Shown here: one piece after another, positions 10,961 through 22,158 of the stretch
Layout: every line of letters starts with the position of its first letter
How positions within the stretch are numbered: the stretch's first letter is position 1
Assembly: GCA_946807835.1 (NCBI GenBank)
Contig: OX327693.1
Location: forward strand, 12,665,501 to 12,729,500
Source of the DNA: Ailanthus altissimus
Taxonomy: Eukaryota; Streptophyta; Magnoliopsida; Sapindales; Simaroubaceae
Direction: 5' to 3'
DNA length: 64,000 nt
Notes under the pieces: generated by a model
Databases searched by the model: none
What the model was told of the DNA's origin: nothing
What the model saw: the letters and a program-made list of their open reading frames with translations, nothing else
Translations under genes and position numbers: made by a program

Positions 10961-11053
10961 TGTAGACCAAAATCTTTTAGGCCTCGTGGGCTGAAATCTT
11001 TTAGCCTCATAAACCAAAGTCTATGGGACTTATGGGCTTAAATTTTGAGGGAA

Positions 11054-11758
11054 TAATAAGCCATGACAATTGCAATTTAATTGGGTTTCATTATAGATCC
11101 CAGTTCACCATCGCCCTTTCTTCCACATGAATTATAGAACATCTTTTAAGATAAGAAAGATGGTGGAAAAAGATGGATAAAGGCGGTTGTAGGGAATTAC
11201 ATGACAAAATTTTTAAACATCACTGTTACTAATAATGTCGACATCTTGAAAGTTATTATTTCAACTTTAAAACTAAAGTTGGAAGGTTTACAGGGATGGA
11301 GATGGTCATGTTAAGGCATCAATGATTATCGTAATTATTATTATAGTATAGATTTGTTAACTAAAAAATTCTAATTAAGTTAGTTTGGGTTTTTCTTATT
11401 TTAATGATTAGTTTACTTAAAATAAAAAGAAGTCTTATATGAGCTTTATTTAATTTTTCTATTTCTATTTTGGTATTTATTTAGTTTTCCTTATTTATTT
11501 TTAATTTCTTAAATTGGGTCTTTATGGCTTATTTAGTTTTCTATCTTAGTTTAGTTCTTAATTTGATCATATCTTATTCTATTTCTTTTAAGACCTATTA
11601 AAAATTATGATTTACAATTTGATTATAAATTAACATAGACACCTATAAATAAGATTTATTAGCCATAAACTTGTCATTCTTTTGCTAATAATAAAAGTTT
11701 TTTTTTTCTTCAAATTATCTATCTTAAACTTGTATATCAAGTTCATGTAAATCTTATT
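11054..11758. other. Intergenic, no supported gene
   Basis: AT-rich sequence between T1 and the CACTA-like fragment. No readable protein motif and no terminal repeats found. Confidence 0.4.
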
Positions 11759-12090
11759 CACTACATGAAGAAAGGGATACAATGATAGATAAAATCTATC
11801 ACAAAGCTGATTTTATGATAGATTATCTTTATTACAAAGTTGTGATATTTATTTTTCAAATGGCAATTGGTTTTATACTTGGTTGATGGTATAGTGGATG
11901 TTGTGGTAGATGATGTAATAATGATAACACATGGTAGATGAGGTGACAGATGACATAATAATGATGTCATATGGTAAATGACAAAACAAATGATGTAATA
12001 ATAATATCATATGGCTGACATATGATGACACTAGAAATGAATGCAAATTTATCACAATTTAGTGATAGATTTGTATCATTAAAATGATAA
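11759..12090. mobile_element. CACTA-like terminal fragment with inverted repeat
   Basis: Starts CACTACATGAAGAAAGGG at 11759, which resembles CACTA-transposon termini, followed by a hairpin-rich stretch (atgatagataaaatctatca). A reverse-complement relative of this (agtgatagatttgtatcat) lies at about 12060-12080. Between them are three copies of a roughly 45 bp repeat with GATGAYGTAATAATRAT cores (about 11908, 11953 and 11996). No transposase is present and the right CACTA terminus is missing, so this is a non-autonomous or truncated copy at best. Confidence 0.35.
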
Positions 12091-12284
12091 TAGGCTATAT
12101 TTTTATTTAAAAAAAAAATATGTAGACCTCTAAGGTTTTAGGAATAAGACATATAGACCCTTGTGTTTTTAAGAATTACATTTACCCATAATATTAATTT
12201 ATATTTATTTTTTTTCACTCTTCTTATCTCTCTTTATTTTTATTTTCAAATGAATATTAAAATTGAAATTAATTTAGAAGAATT

Positions 12285-12880
12285 AACAACTCAATTAGGT
12301 TTTCCATTTAATGGGGCTTTAACATCATTCACTGTTAAAGTCTCTCTGTCATACATGAGTGTATTCGCGAAGTGCTCATAACTTAAAAGTAGAGAATACA
12401 ACAAAAATATTGCCTTATGTTCATCCTCTATCTCGATATCAATCATCTCAAGATCTATGATAATTTTGTTGAAGGCGTCAATATGGTCTTTCATTGAAGT
12501 TCTTTCAGTCTAGATAACTAATACAACTTCTTCTTAACATATAGATGATTTGTCAAGTACTTCGTCATGTAGAGGGCATCAAATTTCTTTCAAAGACTTA
12601 TTGTAATTTTCTCTCCAGCCACCTCCCTCAGAACTTCATCACTCAAAGACAGAATTATGGTACTATAGGCTCTTTTTTGAATGGTTTCCAATCTAAAACA
12701 CTAGCTTTTGTCATTTTCTTCTCTTTATTGGTTGTTGCTTGAGTTTCTCAAAGGTTAAATTAATCATTGACTTACTAGTAGAGCCAGAACCTTTATATTC
12801 CATAGATTAAAATCATTATACCTATTAAGCTTCTCTATTTCATGTTTGTGAGATTCAGGGTTTACCAACCTATGCTATGA
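12285..12880 (-). pseudogene. Copia gag fragment (R)
   Basis: A 67-residue open piece at 12494-12291 reads MKDHIDAFNKIIIDLEMIDI and continues with DRETLTVNDVKAPLN. It aligns residue by residue with Copia-1 gag at 14762-14970 (MKDHIDAFNKIILDLESINI..CRESLTIIDVKSSLN). This is the UBN2/retrotran_gag-type region of Copia Gag. The upstream part is broken by stops. Confidence 0.75.
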
Positions 12881-13611
12881 TACTATTTTGTTATAGTTTT
12901 TAGTATGCACTTTAAGAAACCCTTAACACCTTGTGGAAGTCTTTCACTCACAAATAACTAAGAATAAAAAAGATCACACAAACAAGGAGAAAAATAATCA
13001 CACATCAAAGAAAGTATAAGCAATATACGTGGTTCGAAAATAACTGCCTACATCCACGGTGGATCTCAAGATTCTAACTTCTTTTATTTAGTTCTTTTCT
13101 ACACAAAGAACTCTCACAAGAGATTTCAAAGGAATACATAAATATCCAAAAGTCCCGAGATCTATACTGCACTATTTTGTGCACTCAAAGCACTCAAGTG
13201 CAACCTAAGCTTTCTATTATCTCTCTTGTTGATACTTTGATGCTTAATCAATTATAAGGGGTTACAAGAGTTTATATAGTGTTTACAAGGCCCCATAGAA
13301 ATCTTATTTCTTGTTGGAATAAGAATATATACATTGTAGAAGTCCAACACTGATTTAAATAGGCCTAAGAGTCCAAAATCGTGAGTTATTCGAATTGGTG
13401 GCTATGCCGTAGCGTGCAATTTTTGCCCAGATCGACGCCGCAGCCCTAAGGCCTGTAAAATGCTTCCTTTGCACTCTAAGCTCTTCCTCATTTCCAGCTT
13501 CCATTTTTGACCCTTCTCCTTCCAATGTGTCTTTATCTTCATATCAACTCTTTATTGGTTTTTAACTCAAAATCAAACTTATCCTTGATTTTGAATCACC
13601 AAATTTCAACA
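12285..13611 (-). mobile_element. Copia fragment R, minus orientation: 5' LTR plus partial gag
   Basis: Read on the minus strand there is an LTR (13611 to 12889, starting TGTTGAAATTTGG and ending CTATAACA), then three bases later a primer-binding site TAGTATCATAGC (12885-12874), a variant of the methionine-tRNA site, and then gag. The element breaks off around 12285, so pol and the 3' LTR are absent. It lies only 14 bp from the left end of Copia-1 and in the opposite orientation. Its LTR is different from that of Copia-1, but its gag is related. Confidence 0.7.
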
Positions 13612-13625
13612 AATACTTTTCTAAC

Positions 13626-14352
13626 TGTGAGAATATTGATTAAAAATCATCGAGATATGATTTAGAGAGCAAGTCAAGTGCGTTGGATATGCAAGGAATG
13701 AAGACGGACGTGAAAGGAGGCCAAAGACGCAAGAGTTGATGCCCCGGCATGGACACCACGACCCCAAGTCTTGGGCACCGCGGTGCCCAAGTCAGAACCT
13801 GAGCACCACGGTGCTAGGTGACTAGCGCCGCTGCGCTCAGATGATATGCCCCAGTGTGAGGAATAGTTTTTCATTTTGATTTAACTTGTTTTATCTCCCA
13901 CTTGCTCTAGGACTTTTGAATATGACTCCTATATGTTTATGGTAAATCTAAGATGTCCTAAAACCTATATAAAGGCTCTTTATTGGCTTGTAAATATAAC
14001 CTAAGACATCTTAGTGAAATTATAGAAAGAAGATACAAATCTTTGTGATTAAAGTGAAATCTTTGTGATTAAACATACTTTGTGATTCTTAGTGAGAGAA
14101 AATCCTTTGGTTACAAGAGAGAGTGATTACTTTGTAAGTCTTTCTTGTAAAAGGCATACTTTGTGAGTGCGTTGAGATTTAATAATAAGAGTAAGTGATC
14201 TTGATTCGTCGTGGATGTGGACGTAGACAAGTTGTCGAACCATATAAATTCTGTGTGTTCTTCTTCTACCTTTATCTCTTTAGTTTCTTAATTACCGTTC
14301 TGCATTATATTACTTGGGTTATATTGCTTGTTTATGTACTTTTGCTTCAATA
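13626..14352 (+). repeat. 5' LTR of Copia-1
   Basis: 727 bp from TGTGAGAATATTG to tgcttcaata, with many substitutions relative to the 3' LTR. It contains a GC-rich block (13735-13860) with three palindromic modules such as GCACCGCGGTGC. A small local duplication of aatctttgtgattaaa near 14035-14065 makes it longer than its partner. 'cctatataaaggctc' at about 13964 is a plausible TATA region. Confidence 0.9.
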
Positions 14353-14355
14353 AAT

Positions 14356-14367
14356 TGGTATTAGAGC
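14356..14367 (+). other. Primer-binding site of Copia-1
   Basis: TGGTATTAGAGC, one base different from the usual plant Copia site complementary to initiator methionine tRNA (TGGTATCAGAGC). It lies four bases after the 5' LTR. Confidence 0.9.
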
Positions 14368-14383
14368 TTGGTTCTAAGCAAAC

Positions 14384-15522
14384 ATGGCCACACCCAAGTA
14401 TAAGGTAGAGAAATTCAACGATACGAATAACTTCAATCTATGAAAGATGAAGGTTAAGGCATTATTGGTGAGTCAATGGTTAGACTCAGCATTAGAGGAG
14501 ACTACAGCTCCATCTAGTGAAGAAGAAAAAAATTCTAGAGTCATCTAAAACCGAAGCAAAAAGAAGGGATATTCAAGAAAGAGCTCACAGCACAATCGTT
14601 CTATCATTAAGCGATGAAGTACTAAGGAAAGTAGTAGGAGAAACGATAGTGATTGGTCTTTGGAAGAAACTTGACTCCCTTTATATGAGAAAATCGTTGG
14701 CCAACAAATTACATATAAAGAAGAAGTTGTATTAGCTGTCAATGTCAGAGGGGACACCAATGAAAGATCATATAGATGCCTTCAATAAGATCATTCTTGA
14801 TCTTGAGTCTATCAACATCAAGATAGAATATGAAGATAGAGTAATTATCCTGCTGAGTTCACTCCCCAAGAGTTATGATAGCTTTGCTGATATACTACTC
14901 TACTGCAGAGAGAGTTTAACGATAATCGATGTGAAATCATCATTAAACTCAAAGTTATTAGGGAGCGGGTCAAGGGCAATGAAGAAAGTTTATTTGTAAG
15001 AGGAAGGCCCTCATATAGAGATGGAAGGGAAAAAAAGGGCTCAAGATCGAAGTCTAGGACTCCTAAAAAGTGCTATTGCTGCAAGAAAGAGAGGTACTTT
15101 ATAAAGGACTATCCAAAAAAAAAAGCATAAGATAAGAAGAAAGAGGATTATGTGCTTGCCTATGGTGATAGCTATGATAGCATAGAGATACTCGTCGCTA
15201 CTGATGATAAGAATGTTGAACAATGGGTTCTTGATTCTGGTTGTATATTTCACATGTGCCCGCACAAGTCTTAGTTTATAAATTTTCAGCCCATTAGTGC
15301 TGGTAAAGTGTTAATGGGTAATGACGTTGCGTGTCAGATGATGAAAATTAGTAGTGTTAGACTTAGGTTACATGATGGACGATTGAAAGAGTTGATAGAT
15401 GTTAGGTATGTTCCTGACCTCAAGAGGAACTTGATCTCATTAGGGACTTTAGACAAGAATGAGTGTTCCATTAGGATCGACGGAGGGGTTTTGAAAGTAT
15501 TGAAGGGTTCCATGGTGGTAAT
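14384..15522 (+). pseudogene. Copia-1 gag and protease remnant
   Basis: Starts MATPKYKVEKFNDTNNFNL, then an in-frame stop where a tryptophan is expected. The gag core (MKDHIDAFNKIILDLESINI) lies at 14757-14970. A zinc-knuckle relic CYCCKKERYFIKDYP at about 15070-15115 has lost two of its metal ligands compared with CCHC. The protease motif is seen as WVLDSGCIFHMCPHK near 15225-15270 (active-site DSG). The reading frame continues to GSMVV at about 15515, where family X copy B is inserted. Several frameshifts and stops occur. Confidence 0.8.
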
Positions 15523-16847
15523 TGATTGTTGTGCTATAGTAGCTAAGCACAAGTGCACGCTATCGTATCAACTAATATAGGATTTTAAGTCCAGATATCG
15601 ATCCCACAGAGACTATGTAATCTAATTCTATAAATTAAGTACTAAAATTATACCTACTTAATTTTTATTCAGAAAATCATAATCTGAAATTTATTTAACT
15701 ATTCTAATTCTCTCAATTAACTAAACAAAAGCAAATAGTAGAATTCACAAATAAAGATAATGTAGGGTTTTGACTTGTCCCCTAGTATTTCATTGGACTC
15801 ATTAACTAGTTAGTTAAACCCTTAATATCAATTGATTGGCTTAGACACTAATCTCATCACAAGCTTCTGTCGATGGTTAAGTTACTATATTATACATTCC
15901 AACAATCACTTATATGTCTATAGTAATCAAATCAGAATGTAATTCATTAATATCAAGTCTAAATTGGACCATACATGCACCTAGGTATATGTTTATCCTA
16001 GATAGAACTCATAGTTATTACCCTATGATCATGCATCAAACTATCATAGGCTAAACACATGAATCCATCTGTCGAGTTCATCATAGTTCCTCAATCATCC
16101 AAAACATTGATCAGGTATAATGAAAGCATTAAACACAAGATAAAATTAATCAATCTATTTTATTAAGATCATAAACTAAGAATTAACAAGATTCAAATCC
16201 ATACTAAGTTCACATAGTCTAAACTTAGATGAACAAATTAACCCATCACAAAACTAAAAGTATCAAACCAATTCATAAAGATCAACAAAAACAAGAACAT
16301 AATGATAAAGAAAGAGAAGAAAAACTAATCAAAGTGACTCATTGATGTGCTTCTCCATCAATCTTGACTTGAAGCTTGAATCTTGATCTTGGTTATTCAA
16401 TTTTTGGCTTTGATCTTTGATCTTGTATTGTGAATTCTCTCTCTAAATTTTTGCCTATTTTCTCTCTTTTTCTTTTCTCTTTTCCTCCTCCTCTTTAGGG
16501 TTTTTGGCTTCAAAAAACTATTCACGATTTACAGTAGTAAAATACTATTTTTTGACACTGTTCACCGACTCGAGCGCCGCGGCACTGGGTTATGGGCGCC
16601 ACGGCACTCAGATACTGACCTGGGCGCTGTGGTGCTCAGTCGCTCGCCTGGTGCCCCTTTCGTATTTTGAGCGTAACTTCTTAATTTGATGTCTGATTCA
16701 CCTCCCGTTTATTCCTATGCATCACATTTTCCATCATGCATCTATTTATGATCAAAACCCGTAATTAAATAGCCAAATAGTTATGATTTAGAGAAAAATA
16801 TAAAAGTTGGATATAAATAATAATAGTACTTTTACGCCCCTATCAAT
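15523..16847 (-). mobile_element. Family X solo LTR, copy B
   Basis: Read on the minus strand it starts TGATAGGGGCGTAAAAG and ends CAACAATCA. Flanks are GTAAT (15518-15522) and ATAAT (16848-16852), a 5 bp target duplication with one change. Excising it rejoins the host Copia frame: GSMVV at the left is followed at the right by MR*EKHKCIYVLKDEVL, the expected continuation of the protease to pre-integrase linker. It shows the family's terminal features and a GC-rich block with modules GCGCCGCGGCAC and GCGCCACGGCAC (about 16570-16660). No coding content. Confidence 0.8.
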
Positions 16848-16852
16848 AATGA

Positions 16853-19697
16853 GATGAGAGAAGCACAAATGTATTTACGTGCTTAAAGATGAAGTTTTGA
16901 GTGGTTCTATATTCTTCTTTATAGATGATGAGAATATGCAAACTAAGTTGTGGCATCTTAAACTGGCACACCTAAGTGAGAGAAACCTAAAGGAGTTATT
17001 TAGTCAAAAGGCATTTGGTGAGGATAAGTTCCAACCATTAGAGTTTTGTGAGATTGTATGCTTAGGAAAGCATATAGGGTGAGGTTTAGTACTGGCGAGT
17101 ACAAGACTAAAGGTACTTTTGACTATATATATTCAGATCTTTAGGGGACTAGCTCAAATAGCTACTCGTAGTGGTGCTAAGTATTTTCTCAATTTGATTG
17201 ATGACTATTCAAGAAAGCTATAGGTCTATGTGTTGAAGAGTAAAGATCAAGCGTTTGATGTATTCAAGACTTGGAAGGCTCTTGTTGAGAATTAGACTGG
17301 TAAAAGGGTGAAGAGGTTGAGAACTAACAATGGCCTTGAGTTTTGCAATAGAGAGTTTGATGGGTTTTGTGCCAAGCATGGGATTGTAAGGCATAAAACA
17401 GTAAGATCAACACCACAGCAGAATGGCGTAGCTGAAAAGATGAATATGACCTTTCTTGAAAGGGTTAGATGTATGCTTATCAATGCAAAGATATCCAAGG
17501 TTTTTTTGGAAGAAACTGTAGTGACTGTAGCTTTATTGATTAACAGAAGTCCCTTATCAACAATTGACTTCGAAACGTCAGAAGAGAAATGATCTGGCAA
17601 TTCTCCCAAGTATGACCACCTTAGAATATTTGGTTTCCCTGTCTTTGTACATGTTAAGGAGGGAAAGTTGGAACCTAAAGCTATCAAAGGGTTATTCGTA
17701 GGATATCCCAGATGAGTGAAAGGATATAAGGTGTTGTATAAAGACTTGACACAGCCAAAAAGTATCATAAGCCGTGATGTGATATTTGATGAGACGACCA
17801 TGCTGAAAGCTTCCCAATAAGATGAGAAAAAAAAAACCTGTGTCCAAGGAAGACTCAGCACCCGAGTTAATATAAATTAAAGTGTAGCCTGAAAGTAGAT
17901 TTGATATGCCCCCAGATCAGTACTTCAACAATGAGATCCTTGAAGATGAACCCAGAACACCGGCGAGTTCCTCCAAGTCCACCCATGGAAAGACTAGGAC
18001 TCCTAAGATGGAACTTGAAGAATACCAGCTACCCAGATACAGGCTAAGGAGGATAATTAATCCACCAATCAAGTATACACAAGTAGATTTAGTTGCTCAT
18101 GATTTTAATTCTGCTTACACTCTTGAGTATGATGAGCCTAGAACATATGGTGAGGCTATAAAAAGTGAAAACAAGAAAGAATGGTAGTAGGCCATAGACG
18201 AAGAGATCAATTCTCTTAGGAAGAATAAAACCTGGAAGTTGGTGGAGAGACCTCAAAAGAAACTAGTTGGGTGCAAGTTGGTATATAAGGTAAATGAGGG
18301 GATACCGAGGATAGAGCTTATGAGATTCAAGGCTAGGTTAGTTGCACAAGGTTTTACTCAGAGAAAGGGAGTTGACTTTCATGAAATATTCTCTTCAGTC
18401 ATCAAGCATACATTTATTAGAATTTTGTTAGCCATGTGTGCAATCGTTGATTTACATATAGAGCCAATGGATGCAAAGAAAACTTTTTTGTATAAAGAGC
18501 TTGAAGAGACGATATATATGGCACAACCGTAAGATTTTGAGGAGCCCAAAAAGAAAATCATCCTTGTTTGCTAAAGAAGTTTTTCTATGGGTTAAAGCAA
18601 TCACTTAGTCAGTGGTATAGAAGATTTGATGAATTTATGATGGCTTGTGATTTTAGTAAGAGCAAGTATGACGGATGCGTGTACTTCAAATACATAAGTT
18701 ATTGGATGATGTATTTCTTCTATATGTCAATGATATATTAATCGCATGTAAGAATATGGAAGAAATATAGAAACTCAAGAAGCAGTTAAGTGGCAAGTTT
18801 GAGATGAAGGATTTGGGAGTAGCGAAGAGAATATTGGGTATGGATATTGTGAGGGAAAGAAGAGATGTCATCTTCTTGTCTTAACAGCGATATATACTCA
18901 AAATTCTAAAGAAGTTTGGTATGTCCAACGCAAAGGCTATCTCTACTCCTTTGGCCATGCATTTTAAACTTTCAGTAGCACAATCGCCGACATCTGAAAA
19001 GAAGAAACTGCAGATGAGTTAAGTATTGTATGCAAGTATTGTGGGGAGCATCATGTATATAATGATTTGCACAAGACCAGACATGGCACAGGCTGTGAGT
19101 GTGGTGAGTAGATACATCACAAATTCGGGTAAAGATCACTAGCTTGCAGTGAAGTAAATCTTGAGATATCTTAAAGGGACGTCGAATCACAAGTTGATGT
19201 ATAAAAGGGATGAGAACAACAGTGAAATGGTAAGAAGATAAGTAGGCTCAAATTATGCTGGTGATCTAGACAAGAGAAGATCATTGACGGGTTACATATT
19301 CATACTGTTTGGGTATAGTGTGTGTTGGAGATCAGTTCTATAATATGTGGTTGCACTATCTATCACAGAGGTAGAGTACATAGCTGTTGGTGAAGCTATT
19401 AAGGAGGCCGTGTGGTTGAAAGGCATATGCACGGAGGTATTGGCTACTAAAAAAGTGAACACTTGTGTATATTGTGATAGCCAGAGTGCTATGCACCTAA
19501 GAAAGCATCAAGTGTTTCACGAGAGGACGAAACACATTGATGTGCGGCTCTATTACATTCGAGAGATTATCCAAAGTGGTGAAGTTAGTCTAACAAAGAT
19601 AGCATCGTCTAAAAACCTTACTGACATGTTGACTAAGCCACTGCCCTTGGTTAAGTCTATCCTATGTAAGGACTTAACCGGAGTCACTACTTTGTAA
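16853..19697 (+). pseudogene. Copia-1 pol remnant: integrase, reverse transcriptase, RNase H
   Basis: Order seen: pre-integrase LWHLKLAHLSERNLKELFSQ (16950-17010); integrase with IDDYSRK (about 17202-17220), RTNNGLEF (17320-17343) and QQNGVAEKMN (17420-17450); reverse transcriptase with KARLVAQGFTQRKGVDF near 18330-18380 and LYVNDILIACK near 18720-18750; RNase H with ALSITEVEYIAVGEAIKEAV (19350-19410) and CDSQSAMHL; C-terminal LTDMLTKPLP (19618-19650). Two catalytic aspartates have changed to asparagine: the second integrase residue (17326-17328) and the first Asp of the YVDD box (18729-18731). Stops are spread throughout, most of them explainable by C-to-T or G-to-A change. Not functional. 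Confidence 0.9.
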
Positions 19698-19751
19698 GGG
19701 TGACTAAAGATACAAAAATAAGAGATCGAGTTACTTTGTGAATGATTTTCA

Positions 19752-19766
19752 ATCAAGGAGGGGATT
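19752..19766 (+). other. Polypurine tract of Copia-1
   Basis: AATCAAGGAGGGGATT directly precedes the 3' LTR start TGTGAG at 19767, in the expected place for second-strand priming. Confidence 0.85.
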
Positions 19767-20453
19767 TGTGAGAATATTGATTAAAAATCATAGGGATATA
19801 ATTTAGAAAGCAAGCCAAGTGCGTTAGGTAAGTGAGGATCGAAGACAAATGCGAAAAGAGATGAAAGACACAAGAGTCGGTACCCAAACGTGGGCGCTGC
19901 GGTGCCAGGTCTTGGATGTCGCAGCGCTCAAGTCAAACCCTGAACGCTGCGGCACCAAGTGACTAATGCCACTGCGCTTAGACGATACGCCCCAGCGTAG
20001 GGAATAATTTCCCATCTTGATTCAACTTGTTTCGTCTCCCATTTACTGCAGGACTCTTTAATACGACTTTCACACATTTAAGGCAAACTTAAAACATCCT
20101 AAAACCTATATAAAGGCTCTCTATTGGTTATAAATATAACTTAAGACATTTTAGTGAAATCTTATAAAGAAGATACAAATCTTTGTGATCAAACATACTT
20201 TGTGATTCTTAGTGAGAGAAAACCCATTGATTACAAGAGAAAGTGATTACTTTGTGAGTCTTTCTTGTAAAAGGCATACTTTGTAAGTGTCTTGAGATTC
20301 AATAATAAGAGTAAGTGATCTTGATCTACTGTGAACATTGGCAAGTTGCCGAACCACGTAAATTTTATGTGTTCTTCTTCTACCTTTATCTCTTTAGTTT
20401 CTTAATTACTTGTTCTACATTATATTGTTTGTTTGTGTGCTTCTGCTTTAACA
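19767..20453 (+). repeat. 3' LTR of Copia-1
   Basis: 687 bp from TGTGAGAATATTG to tgctttaaca, followed at once by the CTAAC duplication. It carries the same GC-rich module block as the 5' LTR (about 19870-20000), with base changes in the modules. Confidence 0.92.
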
Positions 20454-20458
20454 CTAAC

Positions 20459-21331
20459 TTATTTAGTTTATAGAATTTTAATTAATTTAGTATTTAAAGT
20501 TTATGTGACACATTTTTTTTTACTTTTTCTTTTCATAAATTTTATCTCTTACATATATATTTTTAATTTTTTTTAAAATATTTAAGAGACTGAACCGTAC
20601 TTAACCAAATCAATTCGGTACAGTTTAATTCTCATATATAATTCAATTAAATTTGATTTTAAAAATAAATTTCTTAAATATTTTCAATTTAGTTTAATTT
20701 TAAAAAATACTTAACTGAACTGTACCACATCAACATCTAATATAAAGCATTTTGTTAGTTTTGAAATTTGTAAGTTTCTTACAACTTTCTCAACTTTTCA
20801 TTAAACTTAAACTAAAACCTTATAATTTATTAAAACGATAATACAAACAAGAGGTTTTTTTTTTTTAATATTTTTTAAGGAATCTAAATAAAATAAGAAT
20901 ACTACCCACTCAAAACTTAAACAACAATCTTATAATTTATTAAAATGACAATATAAACAAGATTTTTTTTAATTTTAAATGATATTTTTAAAAAATTTAA
21001 AGAAAATAAAAAATCTCATCTATTAAATGCCAAATTTTTATTCTTTAGTTTTACTTAAAGTTGAGTGGGTAATATTTTTAACACTTGTTGTAATTAAATA
21101 CATATTTTGAAAGTCGTAGTAAATTGATAAACTAAAAAATATTAAGTAATTAGTTGACAATATCCTGATTAAGGATTAAATTTTTTTATTAAAGCATATA
21201 CCTATATCCTTTAATTTTAAAATTAACAACGTCAGAAACTTTTCTTATTGTTTGTAAATAATCACCTTAAGATTACATAATGCTTGTATAGTTAGGATAA
21301 AAGATCTAAGGTGCAAATAAATTTAGAGTAA
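20459..21331. other. AT-rich intergenic stretch with a short tandem repeat
   Basis: No gene seen. A roughly 114 bp imperfect tandem pair is visible at about 20805-20970 (both units contain cttataatttattaaaa followed by 'acaaacaag' or 'ataaacaag' and a T run). At 20585-20735 a region with aaccgtacttaacc and, inverted, aactgaactgtacc suggests a small decayed inverted-repeat element, but its ends are not clear. Confidence 0.45.
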
Positions 21332-22158
21332 TGTTATACATATATAGTTGGGATACAAAAGTTATATATGTGTAACCTCCCTATAATAATAATATATCTT
21401 TTAATATTTTTTAGAGATACTTAAATATTTGAGTTATCTTTAATTTTTACTTTTTATATTATTTATTTATAATATGTTATTAGTACGATTTGCTGGTAAG
21501 CTCAATTCTTAACTTTTATATTAACTTTTTAATTTATTTTATTTTATGTATTTTATTTATATTTAATTATTATTTATTGTGTTTATATTATTGTATGTTA
21601 TAATCCTTATGAGTATACTCTGTAATTAACATTTATTTGGATTTTTCACATAAGATTATAAGGATAAATATTTTTTCAATTATGTCTTTGTTATCTCGTA
21701 TTTATATTTATAATTTTTAATATTATATTTATTATTTATTCTTTTAAATTTAAATATTGTATCTGCACCATAAAGTTTATAGAACAAACAAATAAATTAA
21801 AATCTGAAATTCTAATAATTAATCTCATCAATTTAGAACTTGAAGTTCTATATTATAATTCTAAATTAGAACTTGAAATTTTATATCAATTTTTTAAATT
21901 TTATTTCTTTATTTTAATTATTTATTCGCATAGAAAGTTATTCTTCCTCATTACTATTGAAATATAGAGGCTATGCCTCTTCATTACTATCAATATATGA
22001 AAAGTTATGCTTTATAATTATTATTATATATATGGAAGGCGATGCCTCTTAAATATTGCTTTTATTTTTATGTTTTGCATTATAAATTTAGTAAATAATA
22101 TTTATATTTTGTCATACTAATTTTAATTTCATTCTTCCATATCTAAAAGTCGCTAAAA

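Larger units (their letters stand above)
6015..11053 (-). mobile_element. T1: deleted Ty3/Gypsy Tat-like LTR retrotransposon, minus orientation
   Basis: Two direct repeats (6015 to about 8365, interrupted; and 9932 to about 11053) both begin TATTGACCCTAAA and share long blocks, for example the 'gagtttgac..accgaatagtcgagttat' region and the 'tgtagaccaaaatctttt' tail. Next to the right copy, read on the minus strand, 9930-9911 gives TTTAGCATTGTCTGTGATTT, a decayed version of the Tat primer-binding site that is intact in T2 (TTGGCACCGTCTGTGGGGAT). The element therefore runs on the minus strand, with its 5' LTR on the right. Only about 1.5 kb of interior remains; gag and pol are gone, but a PF04195-like antisense ORF survives. 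No clean target duplication was found (left candidate GTAGG at 6010-6014). Confidence 0.65.
9932..11053 (-). repeat. 5' LTR of T1
   Basis: The right direct repeat of T1, beginning TATTGACCC at 9932 beside the decayed primer-binding site. It differs from the 3' LTR in carrying a compound microsatellite (10150-10330) and 2.6 copies of a 240-246 bp segment present once in the other LTR. The outer end near 11053 is where similarity to the region around 8360 fades. Confidence 0.55.
13626..20453 (+). mobile_element. Copia-1: full-length Tork/Tnt1-like retrotransposon, decayed
   Basis: Bounded by the perfect 5 bp duplication CTAAC (13621-13625 and 20454-20458). It has two similar LTRs starting TGTGAGAATATTG, a primer-binding site directly after the 5' LTR, gag, protease, integrase, reverse transcriptase and RNase H in Copia order, and a purine tract before the 3' LTR. 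Removing the solo LTR inside (15523-16847 plus one duplication) gives an element of about 5.5 kb. The coding region has many stops and altered catalytic residues, so it is inactive. The lineage call follows the RNase H and integrase wording and is moderately sure. Confidence 0.92.

Noticed and set aside
15545..16868. 8 bp repeat AAGCACAA flanking the insertion in Copia-1, suggesting a hAT or MULE insertion with an 8-9 bp duplication
   Set aside because: Using GTAAT/ATAAT with TG..CA ends restores the Copia-1 coding frame and matches the ends of the other family X copies, so the AAGCACAA match is a coincidence.
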